NCBI GenBank assembly: GCA_020444775.1
Contig: JAGRHX010001345.1
Location: 1-5,101 of the forward strand
DNA: 5,101 bases
DNA from: Gammaproteobacteria bacterium
GTDB lineage: Bacteria; Pseudomonadota; Gammaproteobacteria; HK1
Direction of reading: 5' to 3'
Shown: positions 1 to 5,101 of the stretch, in pieces
Layout of the letters: the number at the start of each line of letters is the position of its first letter
Numbering within the stretch: position 1 is the first letter of the stretch
The notes under the pieces: generated by a model
Database searches by the model: none
The model's input: only the letters and a program-made list of their open reading frames with translations
What the model was told of the DNA's origin: nothing
Position numbers and translations under genes: made by a program

Positions 1-697
1 TGCGCGGAGCGCGATCACACTTGCTGATGTACTTTCCGTCGGCGCGCTTGAACAAGTTGTACTTGACGGTGCGCTCGATGTGCTCACGACTGCGGTACGG
101 ATCGTACGCGCGCACGTTCTCGACGAAGGCCTGCAGATCGTCGAACTCCTCGTTGGCGGCGACGAAGCTGGCGATGGCCTTGCGGCCAATGTCCGAAAGC
201 TCCGGACCGATGTCCACCAACACCAGCGCGCGACTCAGCTCGGGCCGTGACAGCGCAAGCAGCATGGTGTTGCGCCCGCCCATGGAGTGACCCATGACCA
301 GTGGCCTATCGAGCGCCAGGGTCTCGATGAGCGCGGCGGCATCGGCGGCCATCTCGGCGTTGCTGTACTCGCAGTCGCGCGCCCACTCGCTGTCGCCGTG
401 GCCACGCTGGTCGGGGACGATGACCCGGAAGCGGTTGGCCAGATGCAGGCTGACCAGATCCCAGGAATGCGCCGACTGGTGACCACCGTGCAGACACAGG
501 ATCGGTGGCGCGTCCGGTGGGCCCCATTCCAGCACGTTGAAGCGCAGATGCCTGGCGACCACGTTGCGCGAGCTGTAGTGGATCGGGTTGCCATGGGGTA
601 TCCCGAGATCGCGCGCGCTCTGCAACAGGCTCTGGAACTCCTCGGACTCGGTCATGTCCAGCGCCTGGGTGCCGGTTGCGAACTGGTTCAGATTCAT
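1..697 (-). CDS. Alpha/beta-fold hydrolase, C-terminus cut by window edge
   Basis: Only the first 232 residues are present; the gene runs off the left edge. The N-terminal half is a textbook alpha/beta hydrolase. It has the oxyanion-hole HGG at residues 70-72, the DQRGHGDS strand/loop motif at 96-103, and the nucleophile elbow GHSMGG at 136-141 with Ser138 as the predicted catalytic serine. VDIGPE at 161-166 follows the next strand. The acid and histidine of the triad should lie in the missing part. There is no signal peptide, so a cytoplasmic enzyme is expected. The family includes esterases, C-C bond hydrolases, epoxide hydrolases and lactonases, and the substrate cannot be assigned. I chose the ATG at 697; an in-frame ATG at 709 would add four residues, and neither has a strong ribosome binding site. 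It is divergent from the cupin gene across a 199-bp gap, so the two may share control, but a common pathway is only a guess. Confidence 0.93.
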   Translation of the reverse strand, partial: MNLNQFATGTQALDMTESEEFQSLLQSARDLGIPHGNPIHYSSRNVVARHLRFNVLEWGPPDAPPILCLHGGHQSAHSWDLVSLHLANRFRVIVPDQRGHGDSEWARDCEYSNAEMAADAAALIETLALDRPLVMGHSMGGRNTMLLALSRPELSRALVLVDIGPELSDIGRKAIASFVAANEEFDDLQAFVENVRAYDPYRSREHIERTVKYNLFKRADGKYISKCDRAPR

Positions 698-714
698 GTC
701 GGATCTCATCGAGA

Positions 715-759
715 TTGCCCAGCTACAGCTTGCCCATCTGCAGATTGCCCATCTACGGA
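715..759. repeat. Three degenerate 15-bp tandem repeats
   Basis: Three head-to-tail 15-bp units occur at 715-729, 730-744 and 745-759. All begin TTGCCCA and agree with one another at 12 or 13 of 15 positions. They lie just upstream of the hydrolase start, inside its likely leader or promoter, in the gap between divergent genes. They could be a protein-binding array, or simply a product of replication slippage. On the minus strand they also spell a nine-codon ATG-to-TAG reading frame (723-752, MGNLQMGKL), which is probably incidental. Confidence 0.6.
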
Positions 760-802
760 CAGCATGGCGCAGCTTTCGAAGCTGGGATGATTACAGGTGC
801 GC

Positions 803-824
803 GGCGACTGTGGCGCAAGTCGCC
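803..824. promoter_or_regulatory. 7-bp perfect inverted repeat, possible operator or leader hairpin
   Basis: GGCGACT at 803-809 and AGTCGCC at 818-824 are exact reverse complements separated by 8 bases. The site is in the gap between the divergent genes, 72 bp before the cupin start. The spacing and symmetry fit a dimeric-regulator operator, or a stem-loop in the cupin leader. No convincing -35/-10 pair was found beside it. In a GC-rich sequence a 7-bp match can arise by chance, so the regulatory reading is tentative. Confidence 0.3.
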
Positions 825-885
825 CCGCTGCTGGCCACGGTCCACCCGCCACCAGCGCTCTTGGCGGGGATCCATCATCGACGCA

Positions 886-889
886 GAGG
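886..889 (+). promoter_or_regulatory. Ribosome binding site for the cupin gene
   Basis: GAGG is placed 7 bases before the ATG at 897. It decides the start: the reading frame stays open for about 100 codons upstream, but that stretch lies opposite the start of the hydrolase gene and has no protein-like character. Confidence 0.6.
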
Positions 890-896
890 CAGGCCC

Positions 897-1457
897 ATGT
901 CCAACCCCGGGAACGAAAGACGATCTGCTCTCACCTCGGCATCGCCACCGGCGGCCACGACCACGTCAGACTCACTGGTCGCGTGTCGCGGCCACGCCGT
1001 GGTCGTGCAGCCCGATCAGGGCGCGTCATTCTGGCAGCCGGTGCCTGCCAACGGCCACGCCGACCCGAAGCTGACGCCCGCGCAGACCCGTTTCGACGGC
1101 TTCTCCATGGGCTATCAGAGCATTGCGCCAGGCAGCCACATCCGGGCGCACTCGCATGCGCAGCAGGTCGAGCTGCAGATCTGCTTCAGCGGTCGTGGAC
1201 ACGTGCTGGTCGACGGCGAGCGTCACGAGCTGGTGCCCGGCACGGCGTGTTTCCTCGGCCCGGACGTGGTTCACGAGATCCACAACGAGCACGACGAGCC
1301 GCTGGTGCAACTGTGGGTGATCGGCCCGGCGGGCCTGGAGGACTTCTTTGCCGCCATCGGTCGGCCACGAGTGCCCGGTGAGGCCGCGCCGCCGCCGTTT
1401 GAGCGACCCGGTGACGTGGTCGCCATCGAGCGCTCGATGGGCATGGACAACACCTGA
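897..1457 (+). CDS. Single-domain cupin protein
   Basis: A 186-residue protein with one conserved beta-barrel cupin domain at roughly residues 65-150. Cupin motif 1 is perfect, G-x5-HxH-x4-E-x6-G: Gly79, His85, His87, Glu92 and Gly99. Motif 2 runs from Gly115 through GPDVVHEIHN and supplies His126 and Asn130. The full 3-His/1-Glu metal set is therefore present, so it can bind Fe, Mn, Ni or Zn and may be an enzyme (dioxygenase, isomerase or lyase type) rather than only a ligand sensor. Residues 2-30 are rich in Ser, Ala, Thr and Pro and look disordered; this is not a clear signal peptide. The last 35 or so residues follow the barrel and contain a Pro-rich stretch. The ATG at 897 has a good ribosome binding site. 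The substrate cannot be named: cupins of this size act on many small acids, sugars and aromatics. It is convergent with the glycan operon to its right and probably unrelated to it. Confidence 0.92.
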   Translation: MSNPGNERRSALTSASPPAATTTSDSLVACRGHAVVVQPDQGASFWQPVPANGHADPKLTPAQTRFDGFSMGYQSIAPGSHIRAHSHAQQVELQICFSGRGHVLVDGERHELVPGTACFLGPDVVHEIHNEHDEPLVQLWVIGPAGLEDFFAAIGRPRVPGEAAPPPFERPGDVVAIERSMGMDNT

Positions 1458-1467
1458 ACGATGCAGC

Positions 1468-1530
1468 GGGCGGTCGAGCCGGCGGCCGCCGCCCTCTGAG
1501 CGTGACGATTCGTCAGCGCCGTAGGGCGCT
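1468..1530. terminator. Cluster of short hairpins between convergent genes
   Basis: Three inverted repeats fall at the ends of two convergent genes. GGGCGG/CCGCCC pair at 1468-1473 and 1489-1494. TGACGA-T-TCGTCA is at 1503-1515 and overlaps the stop codon of the minus-strand gene. AGCGCC-GTAG-GGCGCT is at 1515-1530, inside the last codons of that gene. The location suits a bidirectional terminator, but there is no T-run on either strand, so this is not a canonical intrinsic terminator. The stems are short and could be chance in GC-rich DNA. Confidence 0.25.
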
Positions 1531-2298
1531 CAGCCATCCCAGTCCCGGCAGCCCCCTAAGGCCGGCCGGCGTGGGGTTGACGCGCTCGATGTCGAGCTTC
1601 AGACGGACACCCTTGCAGCGGATCCCACAGACGTTCACGTGGTGCTTCATCAGGCGTTCGCCGACCCGATGCGAGTCACTGCGCCCGTCTCCCAGCGGCT
1701 GCTGCCAGTACTCGTTCAGATGTGTCCACACGCTGGCATAGCGATCCATCAGCGAACCGTTGGCGAAGGCCAGCTTGTCGCTGACCTGCAGGCCTTCGTT
1801 GAGCAGATCACGCTCGAAGTACAGCACCTCGTGGTCCAGCGCGTCGGCGATACAGGCCGGATCGATGGCGCGACCGATGCTCAGGTCGGGGCGCAGCTTG
1901 ATGACCAGATCGTATTCGAAGCCATGCGCTTGCTCGAACTCCCGGCGCAGCTCGTTGCAGGCGTGCATCTTGTAAAAGCAGGGGATTGCGCCCTTGAAAT
2001 GCTGTGGCTCGGCCTGCTTCAGGATCTCGGGCACCTTCACGCCTCTATACTCGTGCGAGAAGGCGGGATCGAAGTCCTCCAGACACACTGACTTGGCCGA
2101 GTAGAAGGCCATCAGTCCCTGCTCGGTGAGCACCTCGTCGACCGCGGTGCCGCCCTGTTCCTTGTGGCTCATGCCGCTCTTACGCCAGGTGTGGACGAAC
2201 ACGTCCGGCTGTAGAGGTTCCAGGATATGACGCTGCACAGAGTCGAAGCAGCTTCGATAGGTGCGCATCTGGCCGGAAATGCACAGGGCCACTCTCAT
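1513..2298 (-). CDS. Glycosyltransferase-like polysaccharide biosynthesis protein
   Basis: A 261-residue cytoplasmic protein, last gene of the minus-strand operon. The N-terminus MRVALCISGQMRTY, then PDVFVHTW (31-38), FYKMHACNEL (108-117) and YDLVIKLRPDL (129-139) form a pattern I associate with uncharacterised proteins of capsule and LPS clusters that are usually annotated as glycosyltransferases. The short strand ending RPDL plausibly takes the place of the DxD-type metal/nucleotide site. SDKLAFANGSLMDRY (173-187) and a conserved Glu214 in GERLMKHH are also typical of that group. No transmembrane helix or signal peptide is seen. The ATG at 2298 shares one base with the stop of the preceding gene (TGATG) and has GGAG at 2306-2309, seven bases upstream. 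The frame stays open for 65 more codons, but these overlap the preceding gene and look like shadow sequence. The role is inferred: transfer of the group made by the upstream enzymes. No acceptor can be predicted. Confidence 0.85.
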   Translation of the reverse strand: MRVALCISGQMRTYRSCFDSVQRHILEPLQPDVFVHTWRKSGMSHKEQGGTAVDEVLTEQGLMAFYSAKSVCLEDFDPAFSHEYRGVKVPEILKQAEPQHFKGAIPCFYKMHACNELRREFEQAHGFEYDLVIKLRPDLSIGRAIDPACIADALDHEVLYFERDLLNEGLQVSDKLAFANGSLMDRYASVWTHLNEYWQQPLGDGRSDSHRVGERLMKHHVNVCGIRCKGVRLKLDIERVNPTPAGLRGLPGLGWLSALRR

Positions 2299-3956
2299 CA
2301 ATGCTCTCCAGCGGGGCCGCCGTGCGCGCCCCGTGTGACCAGGTTCAACAGTTCCATCGATTTGGCGAACATCACCGACTGACGCCGTGGGCAGTCGCTG
2401 TGCAGCGGGATCATGCTCAAGAACAGCAGGCCCTCGATGAGCTGCACCTGGGACAGACTGTACGCGCTCGCGACCTTGCGGTCGAAATAGCACTTCACCT
2501 TGCTGCGATCTGAGCTGTAGATCTGGTAGTCGACGCCGACCTCGCCGATCCGCACGTCGTAGAGATCGTTGACCACGTAGTCATAATCGCCGCAGATGCT
2601 GTGGCGCAGCTTGGCGATGTCGTACTTGATGTCACCATAGGCACTGTGTCCCCAATGTCCGCGCGGATCGATGACACGGGTGATACCGCTACGCAGATCA
2701 TAGAGGATGTTCGAGAAGCAGAAATCTCCGTGCAGGAAGCAGTTCCCGTTGGCGTCGTATAGCGAGCTGGCGAGATCGAAGACCGTGTCGCACAGACGTG
2801 GCCAACCGGCCAGCTGGCGACCGTTGACGTTGACCGTGTCGCGCTCGAGCAGCGCCACGAGCACCGGATTGTCGATGGCGGCGAGCCGGGTCCGGGTCTT
2901 GTCGACGTAGACCTCGGTGTATTCGCGCGCGCACACCGAACCCTCGTTCTGTCTGAACAGGTCGAGGATGGTGAAGAGCTTGTCGATGATGGAGAAGTAG
3001 ACCCGTTCGTTCATCTCCGAGAACAACCAGATCTCCGCCAGCGACGGATAGCTGTAGAACTCCATCTCGATGAACGGATCGTCGTCCAACGAGTAGTCGA
3101 TCACCCGTGGCGCCAGCACCGAGATGTTCTTGGGCAGGTTGGTCTGCCACTTTATCTCGGCTCTGAACTTGTCGACGTTGCGACTGCGCTTGGTGATCGT
3201 GCCGAGTGTGTCGTTGTACTCGAGCGTGTTGAAGGCCCGCGAGTGCAACAGCTTGTTCTTCGATGCGTAGTAGCGATCGATGTGACCGAAGTCCAGCCAT
3301 TCGCAGGTCTGCACCGCCCGGAACCGACCACGGCGCTGCTGGTAGAACTGTAGCAGGGCGGTGATCTCCAGGTTGCCGTTGCCGGGCGCGAAGTCCTGGA
3401 AGAGGGATACGTCCGCGAAGCCGTACACGCCGGTCAACGCGTACACGCCGTTGACATCGCTCGGCTGCTTGTCCTTGAAGCGCACCACCTGCCCGTCCCG
3501 GACCTCGGCGGTCGCCCACTTGCGCTCGTCGACGAAGTCCGTGGACAGCAGGATTGCGTCGTCCAGAGCGCTGTAGTCGAGCTGCCGCACGTAGGTGTCG
3601 GCGAGATTGACCACCACCGGTCCCGAGCCGATCGCGGCGAAGATGGTGAGCAGCGAGTCGCCCGGTCCCTTGGCCTTGCTGGTGTGCACGAAGTGCAGCG
3701 AGAGCTTGTCGGCGAAGAAGGTGCTGGCCAGCCGGCGCAGCTTGTCCTGCTGGTGGTCGACGCCGATGTACACCTCGCGGATGCCGGCCGCGAACAGCTT
3801 CTCCAGGATGTAGAAGATGATCGGCTTGCCGTTGACCGGAATCAGCCCGGTGGGCAGATCGCCGAATACCTCGCAGATGGTGGTATCGGCCCGCGCCGCG
3901 GTCAGGATGACGCCTGTTCGCGTCGTGTTCCCGCTCGCATGGCTAGGCGTGTTCAA
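2298..3956 (-). CDS. Fusion of divergent nucleotidyltransferase and APH/choline-kinase-fold kinase
   Basis: A 552-residue two-domain protein. Residues 14-235 resemble sugar-phosphate nucleotidyltransferases: an N-terminal strand GVILTAAR, LPTGLIPVNGKPII (34-47), and a NLADTY strand (117-122) in place of the metal-binding Asp loop. The usual GxGxR loop is not recognisable and the usual PKP lysine is Thr36, so activity of this half is uncertain. Residues 240-540 resemble choline-kinase/aminoglycoside-phosphotransferase proteins: Lys256 in ITKRS and Glu267 as likely ATP-site residues, a hinge near PFIEMEFYSYPSL (294-306), the catalytic loop HGDFCFSN (409-416; Asp411, Asn416), and Asp430 in IDPRG as the Mg ligand. 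YDIAKLRHS (445-453) is also characteristic of the capsule-cluster members of this group. It probably phosphorylates a small alcohol or sugar and may couple this to nucleotide activation, comparable in logic to LicA/LicC; the substrate is unknown. Translation starts at a TTG with a strong ribosome binding site. The gene overlaps its upstream neighbour by 14 nt and its downstream one by 1 nt. Confidence 0.88.
   Translation of the reverse strand: MNTPSHASGNTTRTGVILTAARADTTICEVFGDLPTGLIPVNGKPIIFYILEKLFAAGIREVYIGVDHQQDKLRRLASTFFADKLSLHFVHTSKAKGPGDSLLTIFAAIGSGPVVVNLADTYVRQLDYSALDDAILLSTDFVDERKWATAEVRDGQVVRFKDKQPSDVNGVYALTGVYGFADVSLFQDFAPGNGNLEITALLQFYQQRRGRFRAVQTCEWLDFGHIDRYYASKNKLLHSRAFNTLEYNDTLGTITKRSRNVDKFRAEIKWQTNLPKNISVLAPRVIDYSLDDDPFIEMEFYSYPSLAEIWLFSEMNERVYFSIIDKLFTILDLFRQNEGSVCAREYTEVYVDKTRTRLAAIDNPVLVALLERDTVNVNGRQLAGWPRLCDTVFDLASSLYDANGNCFLHGDFCFSNILYDLRSGITRVIDPRGHWGHSAYGDIKYDIAKLRHSICGDYDYVVNDLYDVRIGEVGVDYQIYSSDRSKVKCYFDRKVASAYSLSQVQLIEGLLFLSMIPLHSDCPRRQSVMFAKSMELLNLVTRGAHGGPAGEH
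2306..2309 (-). promoter_or_regulatory. Ribosome binding site inside the kinase-fusion gene
   Basis: GGAG (minus strand) ends seven bases before the ATG of the glycosyltransferase-like gene, inside the last codons of the fusion gene. It supports the short start at 2298 over in-frame starts further upstream. Confidence 0.6.
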
Positions 3957-4665
3957 AGCGTCTCACCTCGTCCGGGGTCCCGAGTGGGATGAACTCGTTC
4001 ACCGTATCCAGCACGAATCGGCCGCCGCGCTCGATGAGATCGTTGTACATGGGCGCGATGTACAGCTCGTTGCGCACCGTGCGGCCCGCCGCGATCCACT
4101 GCCGTGCCACCTCGAAGAAGGCGCCCGCGCGGCTGAAATGGTACAGACCGGTGAGCGCATGGTCGGAGATCTTCTCCTTCTCCGTGGTACGGATGACCAG
4201 GCCGGCGTCGTCGACCCGGGCGAAACTCCATTTGTCGTCGGGACTGGTATCGGTGAAGGCACCGATGATGCCGTCGTGCTTGGGTAGCGCGCCACGCAGC
4301 CGGTCGGCCAGGGTCGCCGAGGCGAAGCGGGTGTCGATGTTGTAGACCAGCAGCTCGGAGTCGGCTGACAGGTGCGGCTCGGCGCGCAGCACGGTTTCGG
4401 CCTGACCACGAGTCAGCGCCTCCAGAAACAGCACGCGGATATCCGGGTGGCTGATTCGCGAGCGTATGAAGGTCTCGACGTCGTGCTCACGGTGCTCATC
4501 GAGGCAGACGAATATCAGCCGATCGGCGAGGTGCAGCGGCAGGCTGTGCAGGGCATGCTCGAACAGCGTGCGCCCCTTGACCTCGATGAGGAACTTCGGC
4601 ACGCGGTGGCCTTCGGCCTGGAATCGGCTGCCGCGCCCGGCCATCGGAATGACGAAGCTCTTCAC
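3943..4665 (-). CDS. Sugar-nucleotidyltransferase-like protein
   Basis: A 240-residue single-domain protein of the NTP-transferase (Rossmann-like, GT-A) superfamily. The nucleotide-binding loop is intact: VIPMAGRGSRF at residues 5-15, followed by Pro23-Lys24 in VPKFLIEV. GQAETV (87-92) matches the base-recognition segment, NID (109-111) offers the metal-binding Asp, and EFIPLGTPDEVRRFE near the end is the usual closing motif. It should join a sugar phosphate or phospho-alcohol to a nucleotide, releasing pyrophosphate; the NTP and acceptor cannot be read. I place the start at the GTG at 4665. It forms a GTGA overlap with the phosphatase stop, and GGAG lies six bases upstream. A GTG at 4677 would add four residues but has no ribosome binding site. 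It is the third gene from the end of the operon, between a phosphatase and a kinase fusion, which supports a role in making an activated precursor. Confidence 0.9.
   Translation of the reverse strand: MKSFVIPMAGRGSRFQAEGHRVPKFLIEVKGRTLFEHALHSLPLHLADRLIFVCLDEHREHDVETFIRSRISHPDIRVLFLEALTRGQAETVLRAEPHLSADSELLVYNIDTRFASATLADRLRGALPKHDGIIGAFTDTSPDDKWSFARVDDAGLVIRTTEKEKISDHALTGLYHFSRAGAFFEVARQWIAAGRTVRNELYIAPMYNDLIERGGRFVLDTVNEFIPLGTPDEVRRFEHA
3962..3969 (-). promoter_or_regulatory. Strong ribosome binding site before the TTG start
   Basis: GAGGTGAG on the minus strand lies five bases before the TTG at 3956, within the final codons of the upstream nucleotidyltransferase gene. It is a near-perfect anti-SD match. 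It fixes the rare TTG start, since no ATG or GTG occurs in frame before the first conserved strand of the protein. Confidence 0.75.
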
Positions 4666-5084
4666 TTGACGCTCCACGGGTCGGTGCTGCTCCGCCGGTT
4701 GGCGTTGCCTGCGGTCTCGCGACTGGCCGGCAGATTGGCGCCGCTGTCATCGATTCTCGACCAATCGTGAAAGCGCAGGGCGTTGTCGTCTATGTACACA
4801 TCCGCCCACGGTTTGCCGAACAGGATCTCGTCATAGGGCACATCGTGTCGCTCCAGCCAGTCCAGGGTGATCTTGCCGACGTCCGCGACCACCCGCGAGA
4901 TGTTGCCGTTGTGTGTTCTCATGCGCCTGGCGGTGAAGATGATGATGTAATGACCGGCGGCCTTGAGCGTGCGCAGCTTCCGCACCGCACCGTCCACCGG
5001 TGCCAGGTCGGCGTAGGACGCGCCGGCCGGCTTCAGCTCGCAGATCACTCCGTCCAGATCGACACAGATTCTCAAGGGTCTCAC
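4662..5084 (-). CDS. Small HAD-superfamily phosphatase of polysaccharide clusters
   Basis: A 140-residue minimal HAD phosphatase. Motif I is VDLDGVICE, with Asp9 as the nucleophile and Asp11 as the general acid/base. Motif II is Thr51 in IIIFTARRM. Lys91 in FGKPWADVYIDD is motif III, and Asp99/Asp100 are the motif IV Mg ligands. All catalytic residues are present. At this length there is no room for a large cap domain, which suggests activity on a phosphorylated sugar or small alcohol, possibly reached through a partner protein. The tail after residue 111 is polar and probably disordered. The GTG at 5084 is chosen; a TTG at 5075, preceded by GGTGAG, is a real alternative that loses three residues. 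Its last four bases overlap the start of the nucleotidyltransferase gene, so it is the first complete gene seen of the operon. HAD phosphatases of this type are common in capsule and LPS clusters, where they remove a phosphate from a biosynthetic intermediate. Confidence 0.88.
   Translation of the reverse strand: MRPLRICVDLDGVICELKPAGASYADLAPVDGAVRKLRTLKAAGHYIIIFTARRMRTHNGNISRVVADVGKITLDWLERHDVPYDEILFGKPWADVYIDDNALRFHDWSRIDDSGANLPASRETAGNANRRSSTDPWSVK
4672..4675 (-). promoter_or_regulatory. Ribosome binding site deciding the GTG start at 4665
   Basis: GGAG on the minus strand, six bases before the GTG at 4665, lies within the last codons of the phosphatase gene. The competing GTG at 4677 has nothing comparable in front of it. 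Confidence 0.6.
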
Positions 5085-5101
5085 CCGCTCGCAGGGTTCA
5101 G
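5081..5101 (-). CDS. Possible end of a further upstream operon gene
   Basis: On the minus strand the last 21 bases of the window can be read as six codons (LNPASG) and a TGA stop, which overlaps the GTG start of the phosphatase as GTGA. The same junction type occurs at the next gene boundary of the operon. The stretch is far too short to identify a protein, and any stop codon would look like this, so it is only a hint that the operon continues upstream. Confidence 0.2.
   Translation of the reverse strand: MNPASG

Noticed and set aside
235..594. 119-codon minus-strand frame within the hydrolase
   Set aside because: It is a shadow in another frame of the hydrolase, whose own frame carries HGG, DQRGHGDS and GHSMGG. 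The real frame has no stop because it exits the window.
703..715. ATCTC-ATC-GAGAT mini-hairpin beside the hydrolase start
   Set aside because: A 5-bp stem with a 3-nt loop is too short to support a regulatory claim.
588..896. In-frame upstream extension of the cupin gene by 103 codons
   Set aside because: It lies opposite the hydrolase coding start and runs through the tandem repeats. Its translation has no cupin-family character, whereas the ATG at 897 has a well-spaced GAGG.
2299..2493. In-frame upstream extension of the glycosyltransferase-like gene by 65 codons
   Set aside because: It overlaps the conserved end of the kinase fusion, reads as Arg/Pro/Ala-rich shadow sequence, and the ATG at 2298 has a good ribosome binding site and a TGATG junction.
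2698..3519. 273-codon open frame on the minus strand within the kinase fusion gene
   Set aside because: Arg/Gly/Ala-rich translation without motifs, in a different frame from a gene with clear domains. It is a typical GC-rich shadow.
3817..4287. 156-codon plus-strand open frame opposite the nucleotidyltransferase genes
   Set aside because: It is fully antisense to two well-supported genes, with no recognisable domain. High third-position GC leaves antisense frames open.
1..5101. CRISPR array, tRNA, insertion sequence or phage attachment site
   Set aside because: No repeated spacer structure, no tRNA-like cloverleaf sequence, no transposase-like protein and no terminal inverted repeats were seen on either strand.

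Overview
This is a GC-rich bacterial window (about 60% or more by eye), most likely from a proteobacterium, although nothing in it fixes the taxon. There are no rRNA or tRNA genes, no insertion sequence and no CRISPR array. Six protein-coding genes are supported, and coding is dense.

Left part (1-1457): a divergent pair. An alpha/beta-fold hydrolase runs leftward off the window edge, so its C-terminal third or so is missing. A small single-domain cupin runs rightward. The roughly 200-bp gap between them holds three degenerate 15-bp tandem repeats (715-759) and a clean 7-bp inverted repeat (803-824), both candidates for regulatory sites. No promoter can be called with confidence.

Middle (1458-1512): a 55-bp gap between convergent genes, with short GC-rich hairpins in and beside it but no U-tract.

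Right part (1513-5084, all minus strand): a tightly coupled four-gene operon with the look of a capsule, LPS or exopolysaccharide locus. In transcription order it encodes (i) a small capless HAD-family phosphatase, (ii) a canonical sugar-nucleotidyltransferase-like protein, (iii) a 552-residue fusion of a divergent nucleotidyltransferase domain to a choline-kinase/APH-fold kinase, and (iv) a glycosyltransferase-like protein typical of polysaccharide clusters. Adjacent genes overlap at every junction (GTGA, 14 nt, TGATG), and the Shine-Dalgarno sites of the last three lie inside the preceding gene. The last bases of the window could be the end of a further upstream operon gene.

Inferred joint function: kinase, phosphatase and nucleotidyltransferase together are the classic toolkit for making an NDP-activated sugar or phospho-alcohol, and the final gene could transfer it to a glycan. 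The identity of the activated group cannot be read from the sequence. This operon is the most interesting part of the window.
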